A stretch of DNA of 64,000 bases from Bacteroidota bacterium (GCA_023428755.1 JAEYWX010000006.1:1-64000); one strand, 5' to 3'; numbered from the stretch's first letter, positions 27,171 through 36,713 are shown. Notes: generated by a model from the sequence alone, not told the origin. Numbers and translations: made by a program.

Positions 27171-28208
27171 ATGGACACTATGTTTTTTCAGCACAAATAC
27201 CGTTATTGGTTTGTTCTGGCACTGGCTGTTTACACCTATGTAAATACGGCGGTGTGCCGGGTGTATGATTATTTCCAGCTGCCGATTGAATGGTACCAGG
27301 CTTTTTTAAGCATATTGCTCATTACGTTTCTCAGCTGGGAGTGGAGCCGTATGTTACAGCCATACATCAGCAAATGGTTTCATGGCGATGAACATATTAA
27401 CAAGCGGCTGCTTTCGTTTTTTGGGGTGGGATTAGCCGGAAGCCTGATTCTAACCATTATGGTGGTTATGTCGTTTGAAGTATTTGTGCTGCATGTTCCT
27501 TTATCGCTGGATAATCCGTTGAAGCTAACACTCACGTACACATCGCTTATTACACTGCTCTTTCACTTGTTGAATGCAGTTGTATTTTATATGCACAAGT
27601 ATAAAAGCAAGCAACTGGAAGCTGAAGAATTGTTGCGGATGAATACACAGGCGCAGTTGCAAAGCATTAAATCGCAGATCAATCCACACTTTTTATTCAA
27701 CAACCTGAATGTACTGTCATCACTGGTGATGAAAAACAGTGAGGAAGCCAATGATTTTATTGAAGCATTCTCAAAAGTGTACCATTACATTTTGCGAAAT
27801 CAGGATAAAGAGTTGATCGAATTACAGAAAGAGGTGGATTTTTTGCAGCCGTATATGTATCTGCTTAAAAAACGCTTTCCGGCCGGTGTTGAATTGAAAA
27901 CAGAAATTGATGAACGCTGGAAAAATGCCTACGTAGTTCCGGTTGCTTTACAAATGCTGGTGGAAAACGCCATCAAGCACAATGTTGTATCGCAGGCAAA
28001 ACCACTTGCAATCAATATCAAAGCAAATGGAACAGCTGTACTGGAGGTTACTAACAACCTGCAGCCGAAACTAAACCGTGAGCCTTCATCGAACATTGGC
28101 TTAAACAATATTAACCAGCGTTATGAATTAATAACCGGCAGGAAAATTGAAGTAGAAAAAAATCAGCATGAGTTTAAAGTAACACTTCCACTGATTGAAG
28201 TGGGATAA
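27171..28208 (+). CDS. LytS-type sensor histidine kinase
   Basis: 345 residues from ATG 27171 (a start at 27147 would lie in the terminator; ATG 27180 is also possible). Four N-terminal membrane segments (~10-145) are followed by a His_kinase domain with the phospho-acceptor His173 in Q-I-N-P-H-F-L-F-N-N-L-N and an ATPase domain with V-E-N-A-I-K-H-N and a late S-N-I-G-L-N-N-I. The class is found with LytTR-type regulators, and one is encoded 39 bases downstream. The signal sensed by the membrane part is unknown. Confidence 0.93.
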   Translation: MDTMFFQHKYRYWFVLALAVYTYVNTAVCRVYDYFQLPIEWYQAFLSILLITFLSWEWSRMLQPYISKWFHGDEHINKRLLSFFGVGLAGSLILTIMVVMSFEVFVLHVPLSLDNPLKLTLTYTSLITLLFHLLNAVVFYMHKYKSKQLEAEELLRMNTQAQLQSIKSQINPHFLFNNLNVLSSLVMKNSEEANDFIEAFSKVYHYILRNQDKELIELQKEVDFLQPYMYLLKKRFPAGVELKTEIDERWKNAYVVPVALQMLVENAIKHNVVSQAKPLAINIKANGTAVLEVTNNLQPKLNREPSSNIGLNNINQRYELITGRKIEVEKNQHEFKVTLPLIEVG

Positions 28209-28247
28209 GCAAAACCGATCAAACACAAACCAGTAAACTGCAAACCG

Positions 28248-29009
28248 ATGAATACAAAGAGAATAGTAATTATTGAAGATGAGCAATTAGCGGCTGAGCG
28301 ACTGATCATGCTTTTGAAACAATACGATCCGTCAATTGAAATTGTAAAACACTTGTACAGTGTAGAAGAAAGTATTCAATGGCTCAATACAAATGTTCAT
28401 CCCGATTTATTGTTCCTGGATATTCAACTGGCTGATGGTTTTTGTTTTGATATTTTTAAACAGGTGGAATACAAAAAGCCCATTGTGTTTACAACCGCAT
28501 ACAACGAATATGCATTGGAAGCATTTCAGCTTTGCAGTATTGACTACCTGTTAAAACCGGTAGCGGCAGAAGCATTGGCAAAAGCGATGCAGAAATTTGT
28601 GCAGCTGCAATCGAATTTCGTAGCAGGCAATTATAGCCAGTTGTCGAATGTATTTGATAGTGCTTCATTCAAATCAAGGTTTCTTGCAAAGGCCGGTCAG
28701 CGGATGTTTTTTGTGGAGACTTCGGAAGTGCAGTATTTCCAGGCTGATGATAAGATTGTGTACCTGGTAGATAAAGAGGGAAACAAACTGATGGTTGATT
28801 ATACCCTGGAACGTTTGGAAGGCTTACTCAATCCCAAAGAATTTTTTCGACTTAACCGGCAATACATTGCACGCTACAGCAGTATCGCTCAAATAAAGCC
28901 TTACGTAAACAGTCGCTTGAAATTACTGTTACGAAACGGTTCCAAAACGGAAGAAGTAGTGTTGAGCCGTGAGCGAGTGCATGAATTTAAAACATGGGCC
29001 GAAGCTTAA
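28248..29009 (+). CDS. LytTR-type response regulator
   Basis: 253 residues. The receiver domain has acidic residues in I-I-E-D-E-Q, phospho-acceptor Asp58 in L-F-L-D-I-Q-L, and Lys in Y-L-L-K-P-V. The LytTR DNA-binding domain (~145-250) shows F-L-A-K-A-G-Q-R-M, Y-F-Q-A-D-D-K-I-V-Y-L and F-F-R-L-N-R-Q-Y-I. Partner of the LytS-type kinase. Its stop overlaps the stop of the convergent glycosyltransferase gene by three bases. Confidence 0.94.
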   Translation: MNTKRIVIIEDEQLAAERLIMLLKQYDPSIEIVKHLYSVEESIQWLNTNVHPDLLFLDIQLADGFCFDIFKQVEYKKPIVFTTAYNEYALEAFQLCSIDYLLKPVAAEALAKAMQKFVQLQSNFVAGNYSQLSNVFDSASFKSRFLAKAGQRMFFVETSEVQYFQADDKIVYLVDKEGNKLMVDYTLERLEGLLNPKEFFRLNRQYIARYSSIAQIKPYVNSRLKLLLRNGSKTEEVVLSRERVHEFKTWAEA

Positions 29010-30193
29010 CTATGCCCCAACTGTTGCTGGCCGGGTAGTAAGGATTGAAACTGGAAAAACGGAGATGCTTTTTCTTCCACTGTTTCTTCTTCCATCGGCT
29101 GATGCAATACTTCAGTAAAACTCTGCAGCAAAATTTGCTTTGTTTGTTTGCTCCATTGCCTGAACTGTTCACTGTTATTTTGATGGTTCGGTAAATAATC
29201 CAGTAACACATCCAGATTAAATACTTCTGCATGTATACCTGCGCCTGCTTTTGCGCCATCTCTTGCATTGCACCATTGTTCAAAATGTCCTTGCACCGGC
29301 ACCATCAAAACAGGTTTTCCAAAATACATCGCTTCACATACGCTTTCAAAACCGGCCGTGGTAACCAACGCTTTTGCATTGGCCATGAATTGCAGAAACT
29401 TCTGATCGTCGAGTGAATGAAAACAAAGCGTTTCATCAAAGCGCCATTTACCTTTTACAGTTGCACTGTCGGTAAAGCAATGCAATTCAACTTCGGGATG
29501 TTCCTTATGCCAATTGATGATATCCTGCATGTAACCGGAGTTCAGCAGATATACCAAAACATGGATACCGGCAAATACATCCTGCTGAAATACTTCTTTC
29601 CGTAACAGCGGCGGACAAATTTTTACCTGTTTGTAACATGATGGGTTTAATGGATAAAACGAAAGCGCCAGTAATTTTTCTGATCCTTTCGCTGTAAGTT
29701 TTGTGTACAGTTGAGTGGCAAATTGATCGGATCTGCTGCCGCCTTTGGGAAACTGAAACGAAGGGTGCAAGTAGATGTATTGATGTGCCGATGAAATTAT
29801 TTTCGTATTCAGTTTTTTGAATACAGAACAAAGACCGATCAACGGCTCATAAAAATTCAGCAGCAGATCTGGCTTGTATTCATTCACCACTTCTCTGATC
29901 AGTTTCATACTCTTCCGGTATTTTTTCCATTGCCATAAATTTTTTGCAATGGACCGGCCCAGTAATATTGATTTGTTTTCTTTATCAGTTATAAAATTGG
30001 GGCTGCGAAAGGTAATGATTGGAGCTTTGATGCGTTCTCTTACAAATGCAGGAATTTCTCTGCGGTTGCTGCTGCCAATTAATACCGCTGCTATTTTGTG
30101 CCCACGGGCAACAAGTAATTCATACGTTGCAATGGCCTGCGTTAAATGTCCACGGCCTTCGCCTTGTACTGCAAATACAAATGTGTTGTTCAT
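29006..30193 (-). CDS. Glycosyltransferase, UDP-GlcNAc-transferase-like family
   Basis: 395 residues. The start A-V-Q-G-E-G-R-G-H-L-T-Q-A, together with T-T-A-G-F-E-S-V-C-E-A-M-Y-F-G-K-P-V-L-M-V-P near residue 280, is the pattern of GT-B glycosyltransferases of the MurG / family-28-related type. It probably transfers a sugar to a lipid or envelope glycan; donor and acceptor unknown. Its ATG overlaps the stop of the upstream LpxH-like gene by four bases, which ties it to lipid or envelope metabolism. Confidence 0.85.
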   Translation of the reverse strand: MNNTFVFAVQGEGRGHLTQAIATYELLVARGHKIAAVLIGSSNRREIPAFVRERIKAPIITFRSPNFITDKENKSILLGRSIAKNLWQWKKYRKSMKLIREVVNEYKPDLLLNFYEPLIGLCSVFKKLNTKIISSAHQYIYLHPSFQFPKGGSRSDQFATQLYTKLTAKGSEKLLALSFYPLNPSCYKQVKICPPLLRKEVFQQDVFAGIHVLVYLLNSGYMQDIINWHKEHPEVELHCFTDSATVKGKWRFDETLCFHSLDDQKFLQFMANAKALVTTAGFESVCEAMYFGKPVLMVPVQGHFEQWCNARDGAKAGAGIHAEVFNLDVLLDYLPNHQNNSEQFRQWSKQTKQILLQSFTEVLHQPMEEETVEEKASPFFQFQSLLPGQQQLGHS

Positions 30194-31011
30194 AAAAGTT
30201 CGGGTGTTAAACTAGGAAAATAGGACGTGTGCGTTTCAGTTATTGCGGGTGCTTCAACAGGTGATCGCTGCTGCAGCCAATCGTTGTAATAAAGGATGCT
30301 CCAGTTGCCTTCTTCTGTTTCAACCAATGCACTCATGGTTTCAACCCAATCGCCGCTGTTGAGATAGTGTACATTGTCAATGATTTTATCGGCCGCCTGG
30401 TGAATATGCCCGCAAATAACTCCATCGCAATGATGCGCTGCTGCCACGGCACATAACTGTTCTTCATAATCGCTGATGAACGAGACAGCTGTTTTTACTT
30501 TTGCCTTAACTACCTGCGATAGCGAATAATAAGGCAATCCTCTTTTTGTACGGTACTGATTGTAATGGCGGTTGAGCCAGAGTAAAAATGTATAACCCAC
30601 ATCGCCCAGTTTGGCAAGCCATTTCAGTTTGGTAGTAACCGTATCGAAAATATCGCCATGTACCACATAATATTTTTTAGCGCCGCTTTGCAGAATATGA
30701 TGACGTTTAATGATAAACTGCCCAAAGGAGAAAGGTGCTATTTCATCCAGGAAATCATCATGATTGCCACGCAGGTAAATCACTTTTGTATTGTACTTGT
30801 GCATGTATTTCATAATGATGCGGAAGAACGACGTATGTTTCTTTTTCCACTCACCCGATTTGCGGAGTTGCCAACCGTCAATGATATCACCATTTAGTAT
30901 CAATGTATCACAACGGTGTTCACGCAAAAAATTTACTACCTCTTTTACCCGTGAGTTGCGGATGCCAAGATGAATGTCAGAAAGGATAATTGTTTTGTAA
31001 AAGGTCTTCAC
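30190..31011 (-). CDS. UDP-2,3-diacylglucosamine diphosphatase (LpxH-like metallophosphoesterase)
   Basis: 273 residues. Calcineurin-type metal motifs are in order: S-D-I-H-L-G, N-G-D-I-I-D-G-W, R-G-N-H-D-D, V-V-H-G-D-I-F-D and C-G-H-I-H-Q. These fit the LpxH-like family that removes UMP from UDP-2,3-diacylglucosamine in lipid A synthesis, but Bacteroidota have several related enzymes, so the exact substrate is inferred. It overlaps the downstream glycosyltransferase gene by ATGA, indicating translational coupling. Confidence 0.85.
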   Translation of the reverse strand: MKTFYKTIILSDIHLGIRNSRVKEVVNFLREHRCDTLILNGDIIDGWQLRKSGEWKKKHTSFFRIIMKYMHKYNTKVIYLRGNHDDFLDEIAPFSFGQFIIKRHHILQSGAKKYYVVHGDIFDTVTTKLKWLAKLGDVGYTFLLWLNRHYNQYRTKRGLPYYSLSQVVKAKVKTAVSFISDYEEQLCAVAAAHHCDGVICGHIHQAADKIIDNVHYLNSGDWVETMSALVETEEGNWSILYYNDWLQQRSPVEAPAITETHTSYFPSLTPELL

Positions 31012-31112
31012 AGCGGAGAGTTTTACAAAGCTTGAAATCTCCTGTTATCAAACTATTGATGAATGATTAAAAGAGAATGAATAAATTGTAATGAAATTGT
31101 TAAGCCGGTAAA

Positions 31113-31175
31113 AGGTTGCCAACCCTGGTTTGACAGCTTAAGAACAATAACAGTTTGTGCGAGGGTTGGCAACCT
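31113..31175. repeat. Repeat family C: 14-bp inverted repeat around GGTTGGCAACC
   Basis: AGGTTGCCAACCCT (31113-31126) and its exact complement (31162-31175) flank a 35-base loop in front of the AlkA-like gene. A second such pair closes the window at 63946-63992. Confidence 0.75.
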
Positions 31176-31196
31176 TCAACCTTTCATCCGATCAAT

Positions 31197-31814
31197 ATGC
31201 ATTACATCGATCATCTTACAAAAGATAAAAAGCTCAGGAAAGTTTTAGAGAATCAGGATGCACACGTATTGGTGAAGCGAAAGAAAGTGTATCTGCATCT
31301 CTGTGCATCTATTATGAGTCAACAGCTATCAACCAAAGTAGCCGATGTGATCTACAAACGTTTTCTTGCCTTGTATGGAAAAAAAGAACCAACGGCGCAG
31401 CAGATCATCGACACACCACATGAAACCTTACGGGCAATCGGATTGAGTAATGCCAAAGCCAGCTATGTGCAAAATGTCTGCAGGTTTTTTATAGAAGAAA
31501 AACTTACAGATGCCCGGTTGTACAAAATGAGTAATGAAGAAGTGATCGATAAACTCACGCAAATCAAAGGTGTAGGAAAATGGACCGCTGAAATGATTTT
31601 GATGTTTGCGTTGCAGCACGAAGATGTGTTACCGGTTGATGACCTGGGCATTCAGCAGGCAATGATTAAACTGTACAAACTCGATGGATCCAATAAAAAA
31701 CTGCTGTATGAACAAATGCATAAAGTAGCAGAAAAATGGCGGCCTTACCGCACTTATGCCTGTGTACATTTGTGGCGGTGGAAAGATGAAACCCCAACCC
31801 CTAAAGGGGAGTAA
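31197..31814 (+). CDS. DNA-3-methyladenine glycosylase, AlkA-like (HhH-GPD)
   Basis: 205 residues from ATG 31197; an upstream TTG at 31155 lies before the repeat arm and is less likely. The HhH-GPD fold is clear: I-M-S-Q-Q-L-S-T-K-V-A, the helix-hairpin-helix I-K-G-V-G-K-W-T-A-E-M-I-L-M-F, and the catalytic Asp in L-P-V-D-D-L-G-I-Q. It removes alkylated bases from DNA. The last seven residues (T-P-T-P-K-G-E) are encoded by a family E repeat that has replaced the natural end of the gene. The 8-base gap to the next gene suggests co-transcription. Confidence 0.93.
   Translation: MHYIDHLTKDKKLRKVLENQDAHVLVKRKKVYLHLCASIMSQQLSTKVADVIYKRFLALYGKKEPTAQQIIDTPHETLRAIGLSNAKASYVQNVCRFFIEEKLTDARLYKMSNEEVIDKLTQIKGVGKWTAEMILMFALQHEDVLPVDDLGIQQAMIKLYKLDGSNKKLLYEQMHKVAEKWRPYRTYACVHLWRWKDETPTPKGE
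31791..31812 (+). repeat. Repeat family E (CCCCTAAAGGGG type), copy at the end of the AlkA-like gene
   Basis: ACCCCAACCCCTAAAGGGGA. Matches the copy inside paaA (53759-53781) in the opposite orientation; looser relatives at 52091 and 53609. Confidence 0.65.
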
Positions 31815-31822
31815 TACAATGA

Positions 31823-32335
31823 ATGATGAATGAAATGCGTAGTAAGGTTTTGATCATAACTGCATTGATTTTTTCAGTGAATGTATTTTCACAGGATGGA
31901 CCTACGGCCGGCGCAGCCCTTCGTTCGTTATCGGGTGTGGATATGATGACGAACAAAGTGATCAATGTTGTATTCAGAGAATCGAAGGATTATACCTTGT
32001 TTCATTTCTGGAAAAGCCAGAGCGATAGTTGCAAAAACGATTTTGCCGCATTGGTTGCACTTGTAAAAAAATACGACAGCAAACTTACGATGTATGGATT
32101 CCCTTATGAATACAAACAACAAATCCCTGCAGCCAAAGAAATGACGAACACCTACAAATTGAAATGGGTGCATTTGCTGCAGTACCGGCAAACCAATCCT
32201 GAAGGTGCGAACGTAATCGATGTACTGAAGAACACTGATTTTCCAACGTATATGTTATTAGATAAAGAAGGGATGATCTTAGTACGTTCCGGTTCGCTGG
32301 ATGATATAGAAGTGGTGTTGAAGCGACTGGAATAA
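31823..32335 (+). CDS. Secreted thioredoxin-like protein without CxxC motif
   Basis: 170 residues. A signal peptide ends near V-F-S-Q; a start at 31835 would also work. The mature part resembles a TlpA-like thioredoxin fold (F-H-F-W-K-S-Q-S-D-S-C-K-N-D-F, cis-Pro-like F-P-T-Y-M-L-L-D-K-E-G), but the redox site is S-D-S-C, with a single Cys, so it cannot act as a normal disulfide reductase. It may be a degenerate binding or peroxiredoxin-like protein. Probably co-transcribed with the AlkA-like gene. Confidence 0.75.
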   Translation: MMNEMRSKVLIITALIFSVNVFSQDGPTAGAALRSLSGVDMMTNKVINVVFRESKDYTLFHFWKSQSDSCKNDFAALVALVKKYDSKLTMYGFPYEYKQQIPAAKEMTNTYKLKWVHLLQYRQTNPEGANVIDVLKNTDFPTYMLLDKEGMILVRSGSLDDIEVVLKRLE

Positions 32336-32351
32336 TATTCTTGAAATCCAT

Positions 32352-32819
32352 TTAGTTAAATCCAAAGACTTTTTCTTTGAATTTTACAATTAATCTTCTT
32401 TTCAAATGTCTTTCATATACTAGATATCCAACAAATAGCAACATCAAAGGAACTATCTCCGTTTTGCTTCGTTGCCCTTGAAAAATTGAAAACAGGAAAA
32501 TAAAAACGCCAATAATAAAAATAATACTAAAGACCCAAGTATTGATACTGTTTTTTGTTCTGACACAAAATGATGTTCCGGTTTCCGTTTTTTCGAGTGT
32601 AACGATGATGCTGGTTTTCCATTCATCTGGTATTCTGTGATTTGGAAAGCTATTTGAAATGAACTTGTATTGCAAGGGATCGTTAGAAACAAATCGACCA
32701 TCTAGTTCAGGGCTTTCCATCCAGTTTTTTCTTTCGCATAGTTCATTAATGAGGTTAAAGTATTCATAGGGTTTATTTGGTCCATGAAAAGTCAATTCTG
32801 ATTCCGGTATTTTTAGCAT
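32352..32819 (-). CDS. Membrane protein, unknown function
   Basis: 155 residues. The N-terminal ~90 residues are soluble, followed by two hydrophobic segments (~93-112 and ~122-138) and a basic tail. No family recognised. It starts 3 bases from the end of the upstream secreted-protein gene, so both are in one operon with the dipeptide epimerase. Confidence 0.7.
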   Translation of the reverse strand: MLKIPESELTFHGPNKPYEYFNLINELCERKNWMESPELDGRFVSNDPLQYKFISNSFPNHRIPDEWKTSIIVTLEKTETGTSFCVRTKNSINTWVFSIIFIIGVFIFLFSIFQGQRSKTEIVPLMLLFVGYLVYERHLKRRLIVKFKEKVFGFN

Positions 32820-32821
32820 TT

Positions 32822-33343
32822 TTATTTTTTATAGAAAAGTGACAGATGTTTTTTTGCGGATATTATAAACTCTTTTTCAGCATCATTTTTTTCGTCATCT
32901 TCAAATCGGTTATGCCCGAGGCTTACCTGATCGACGAGTTTGTTGTTACGGAAAAAGTATTTTCCGAGAAACCGGTCATCTTTTGAAAATTTTCCCGTTA
33001 GATCACCAGTAACAGGATTACGTTCATACGTCAACTCTTCATCTCTTACATAAACGAGCTTTCCCGATTGAAAGTAGTAATCTATTATAACAACATAGCC
33101 AGACAATCCAACCCATTCTGTTATCCTGTAAACGAGCCCATTCTTATAATAAAAGGTCAAACTTGCCCCATTGTCTGTAGCGTGGTCCATGAACTCTTCC
33201 TGCTCATAAACCTTCTTTTTGAGAGAACTATCTTTATCAATCAATTTACAAGTTGCTTCGATTTGCTTCGATTGTACTGATAGCTGAGCAACAGCTTTAC
33301 AGAAGCCAAGAACCAATAAAAGGATTATCAATTGTATTCTCAT
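32822..33343 (-). CDS. Secreted protein, unknown function
   Basis: 173 residues with a signal peptide (ends in A-V-A-Q). The mature part is beta-rich, with Y-F-Q-S-G-K-L-V-Y-V-type strands like those of many small Bacteroidota envelope proteins. Its ATG shares one base with the stop of the dipeptide epimerase gene. Function unknown. Confidence 0.75.
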   Translation of the reverse strand: MRIQLIILLLVLGFCKAVAQLSVQSKQIEATCKLIDKDSSLKKKVYEQEEFMDHATDNGASLTFYYKNGLVYRITEWVGLSGYVVIIDYYFQSGKLVYVRDEELTYERNPVTGDLTGKFSKDDRFLGKYFFRNNKLVDQVSLGHNRFEDDEKNDAEKEFIISAKKHLSLFYKK

Positions 33344-34452
33344 TAAATTTCTATCATTTCACAAGTTTTCAAATACGCTTCATCTATTGTTGTCCCAACC
33401 CCGATTGCCTCATCAATCTCTACAATACCATTGTCAAGAAACTTCATCCCACCCACAACAGGATCTTCTTTCAACATTAATGGTGTGTCTAAATCGTAAT
33501 GCACAATCAGATCACTGCAATAGGCAAAGTGCACCAATGCTGTAATGGCTAACCGGCTTTCCATAAAACAGCCTACCTGTAATTTTAAATTGTGTGCCTT
33601 TGCTACTTCCACAATTTTCAGTGCATGCCAGATGCCACCACTTTTTCCAAGTTTGATATTAAAATAATCACAAGCGTTGAGTGTTGCTAACCGCTCGGCA
33701 TCGTGTTCATCAAAACAACTTTCATCACTCATGATTTTGATGGGGCTGTTCTTTCTTACAGTCGGCAGTTGCATAAAATTCCAACGGGCAATCGGTTCTT
33801 CACAATGTTCAATCCCAAAGTCTTTCAATGCATTCAATGTAGCAATCGCTGTATCTACATCCCACCCTTGATTGGCATCAATACGTAACGGCAGTTCATT
33901 GCCAATGGCAGCACGAATGGCTTTGATCCTTTCCACATCTGCTTCGGTAGTAGTCCCCAACTTTACTTTAATGGAAGGGAAACCGGCGGCTTTGTATTGA
34001 ATAGCTTCTGCGGCCATTTTTTCCGGCGACCCCAATCCAACCGTCATATCGGTAGAGATCACTTTGTTCTTTGTACCGCCAAGCAGTTGATACAAGGGTT
34101 GATTCATAAACTGTGCAGCAATATCATACAAAGCCATATCAAATGCACTCTTGATGCTTTCGTTGCGTGTAATCAATCGATCCATTGCCAGCACACATTC
34201 TTCAATTCGAAGCGGATCTTTTCCTTTGAGTAAACCGGCCAGGTATTGTCCAACAATAAAACAAGTATCTATGCTTTCGCCGTTAATGCTCATGTAGGGA
34301 CTGCATTCGCCATAGCCACTAATGCCTTTGTTTGTACGGATGATGACGAGCACATTATCTGCATCATACTGTGCGCCCAATGAGATCACAAAAGGTTGTT
34401 TGAGCGGAATACGCAGCTTGTATAATTCGATGGATGTGATTTGAAGTTGCAT
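33343..34452 (-). CDS. Dipeptide epimerase (enolase superfamily, L-Ala-D/L-Glu epimerase type)
   Basis: 369 residues, normal length. The muconate-lactonising-enzyme subgroup is clear: catalytic Lys in S-I-K-V-K-L-G, metal ligands in R-I-D-A-N-Q-G-W, C-E-E-P-I and M-S-D-E-S, and the second catalytic Lys in N-I-K-L-G-K-S-G-G. These enzymes epimerise dipeptides such as L-Ala-L-Glu, often released from peptidoglycan. An S46 dipeptidyl-peptidase gene lies upstream, which fits peptide use, but a terminator separates the two genes. Confidence 0.93.
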   Translation of the reverse strand: MQLQITSIELYKLRIPLKQPFVISLGAQYDADNVLVIIRTNKGISGYGECSPYMSINGESIDTCFIVGQYLAGLLKGKDPLRIEECVLAMDRLITRNESIKSAFDMALYDIAAQFMNQPLYQLLGGTKNKVISTDMTVGLGSPEKMAAEAIQYKAAGFPSIKVKLGTTTEADVERIKAIRAAIGNELPLRIDANQGWDVDTAIATLNALKDFGIEHCEEPIARWNFMQLPTVRKNSPIKIMSDESCFDEHDAERLATLNACDYFNIKLGKSGGIWHALKIVEVAKAHNLKLQVGCFMESRLAITALVHFAYCSDLIVHYDLDTPLMLKEDPVVGGMKFLDNGIVEIDEAIGVGTTIDEAYLKTCEMIEI

Positions 34453-34465
34453 GAAACGAAGTTAA

Positions 34466-34494
34466 TAAAAAGAGTCCCGCCGAAAGCGGGACTC
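34466..34494 (-). terminator. Intrinsic terminator of the S46 peptidase gene
   Basis: GAGTCCCGC/GCGGGACTC stem with a 5-base loop; on the minus strand it is followed by a five-T run. Confidence 0.9.
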
Positions 34495-34531
34495 ATATCA
34501 GAAAAATCATTTCATCAATTTCATCAGCGGT

Positions 34532-36694
34532 TTATTTTACCAACTTCAACTCCTTAATCAAATGTTCAGCACCGCCCAGCTTATCAATACACCACAATAC
34601 ATAGCGGATGTCGACACAGATTGTTCGGTTGAGGTCTTTATCAAATGCCAGCTTATGACTTAATGCTTCGTAGTTGCCATCAAATGCCAGTCCGATCAAT
34701 TCACCATTAGCATTGATTACGGGAGAGCCGCTGTTGCCACCGGTAATATCGTTGCTGGTGATAAATCCAATCACCAGATCGTTACGGCTTTTATCGATGT
34801 ACTGACCAAAGTCTTTTTTCTTCAACAACTCAATTTGTTTCGAGGGAAGATCAAATTCATAATCACCCGGTTTGTATTTTTCCAGCAAACCTTTTGAAGT
34901 GGTAACGAAATCATACTTCACTGCATCTTTCGGTACATAGCTTTTTACATTACCGTACGACACACGCATGGTAAACGTAGCATCGGGGTACATCTTTTTT
35001 GCTTTTGCAGGATTCATTTCCATAATCCCTTTCAGGTATAAGCGACCCAGATCGTTGTTCTTAATGGTAAACTCGGTGAAGCGTGGTTGAAATTTTACAT
35101 TCCAATTTTTAAAGAAGGCACTGGCAATGGTGAATGCAGGATCTTCTTGTAATTTTAATCCATCGGGGTTGTTTGCGAATGCATTCCATTTTGCATCGTT
35201 CAGCAACATGGTATTTGCAAAAACGGCCGCTGCATATTTTTTCCAGGTAGCTTCTTCTTTTAAATCGCCAAAGCTTCCTTTTACCGATTCGAAATAACTG
35301 ATGGGATGTTGTTCCTTGGGAACATCTTTATAATACATCATCAGCATACGGCCCACGATCTGCTGATCGCTGGCTGCATTGTGTGCTTCCAGGAAATTTT
35401 TACGGGCAGCAGTAGCTGCATTCATGGCATTGGTAATGTCGGATTTGCTAGCATTGGGTTTTACAATCGCTGCTTCAAGTTGAATCAACGTTGATGCAAA
35501 CGAAAGCAACGGTGATCCAAAAATTCCTTCCATCATATACACACGATGAAGTGCATAAGGTTGCCAGGCAGCGTATACTTTTTCCCATTCAGGAAAAACA
35601 GCTGCATAGTCCGGTTTGTCGCTTGCCCATTTGATAAAGGCCGCTTCTGCTTTTTGTTTTTGTCCATACACATCATACTTCAGCAATTGTTTTGTTTCAC
35701 CATCATAAAACTTCCAGTAATTGGCAATGCTTGCATAGCTGCTGGCTAATTTTAACTTTGTGCCAGCATCTTTCTGCATTTCTGCAAACATGTATTTCAA
35801 ACGTTCATCACGCAGTTTTACAAGTGTGGGATTATTGATATCGGTTGAAAGTTTTACACCCAGTGATGTTTCGTAACGGTTGGTACTGCCGGGATAACCC
35901 CAAGTCATTGCAAAATCACCATCCTTTAATCCACGGATCGAAACAGGTAAAAAGTATTTTGGTTTCAGCGGAATGTTATCGGTACTAAAATCAGCAGGCT
36001 TTCCTTCTTTATTGCTGTACACACGAAATACACTGAAATCGCCGGTGTGTCGTGGCCATTCCCAGTTGTCAGTATCGCCACCAAATTTTCCAACACTTTC
36101 CTGCGGTGTACCCACCAAACGAATATCACGGTAGCGTTGATAAATGAATGCTAAAAACTGATTGCCTTTGAACAAGGGACTGATGCGGCATTCAATTGAT
36201 TGATCCGCATTTGATAATCGTTGATTGATGGAGGCCAGCACCGCTGCCTGTTTATCGGCTCTTGCTTTACCAAGTAGAGTGCCGAGTGAATCGTTTACTT
36301 CTTTGGTAACATCCGCAATGCTTACCAAAAACTGAACGGTTAGTCCGGTGCGAATTTCTTCATTCAAATTTTTTGCATAGAAACCATCACGCAGGTAGTT
36401 GTGCTCTACAGATGATGCTGATGCAATGGCGCCGTAGCCGCAATGGTGATTGGTAAAGATCAATCCCTTGCTGCTTACAATTTCACCGGTACATCCATTT
36501 CCAAAAATGATGATGGCATCTTTCATCGATGCTTTGTTGATATGATATAATTGTTCTTTGGTAAGCTTTAATCCTTTCTTCTGCATTTCTGCATATACCT
36601 GCTCACCTAACAAGAGCGGTAACCACATACCTTCATCGGCGTAGGTACGCAACAGTGTAACCGCAAAAACAATCGTTACAAAAATTTTTCTCAT
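34532..36694 (-). CDS. S46 family dipeptidyl-peptidase, DPP7-like
   Basis: 720 residues with a signal peptide (ends near T-Y-A-D). The chymotrypsin-like fold has the catalytic His84 in F-T-N-H-H-C-G-Y-G and Ser655 in T-G-G-N-S-G-S-P-V. The residue 18 positions after the Ser, which sets specificity in this family, is Gly673. In DPP11 that place is Arg (acidic P1), in DPP7 it is Gly (hydrophobic P1), so this enzyme is predicted to release dipeptides with a hydrophobic second residue. It acts in the periplasm to feed peptide catabolism. Own promoter box and terminator. Confidence 0.95.
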   Translation of the reverse strand: MRKIFVTIVFAVTLLRTYADEGMWLPLLLGEQVYAEMQKKGLKLTKEQLYHINKASMKDAIIIFGNGCTGEIVSSKGLIFTNHHCGYGAIASASSVEHNYLRDGFYAKNLNEEIRTGLTVQFLVSIADVTKEVNDSLGTLLGKARADKQAAVLASINQRLSNADQSIECRISPLFKGNQFLAFIYQRYRDIRLVGTPQESVGKFGGDTDNWEWPRHTGDFSVFRVYSNKEGKPADFSTDNIPLKPKYFLPVSIRGLKDGDFAMTWGYPGSTNRYETSLGVKLSTDINNPTLVKLRDERLKYMFAEMQKDAGTKLKLASSYASIANYWKFYDGETKQLLKYDVYGQKQKAEAAFIKWASDKPDYAAVFPEWEKVYAAWQPYALHRVYMMEGIFGSPLLSFASTLIQLEAAIVKPNASKSDITNAMNAATAARKNFLEAHNAASDQQIVGRMLMMYYKDVPKEQHPISYFESVKGSFGDLKEEATWKKYAAAVFANTMLLNDAKWNAFANNPDGLKLQEDPAFTIASAFFKNWNVKFQPRFTEFTIKNNDLGRLYLKGIMEMNPAKAKKMYPDATFTMRVSYGNVKSYVPKDAVKYDFVTTSKGLLEKYKPGDYEFDLPSKQIELLKKKDFGQYIDKSRNDLVIGFITSNDITGGNSGSPVINANGELIGLAFDGNYEALSHKLAFDKDLNRTICVDIRYVLWCIDKLGGAEHLIKELKLVK

Positions 36695-36713
36695 GGGACT
36701 ATTTTTTAGTGAA

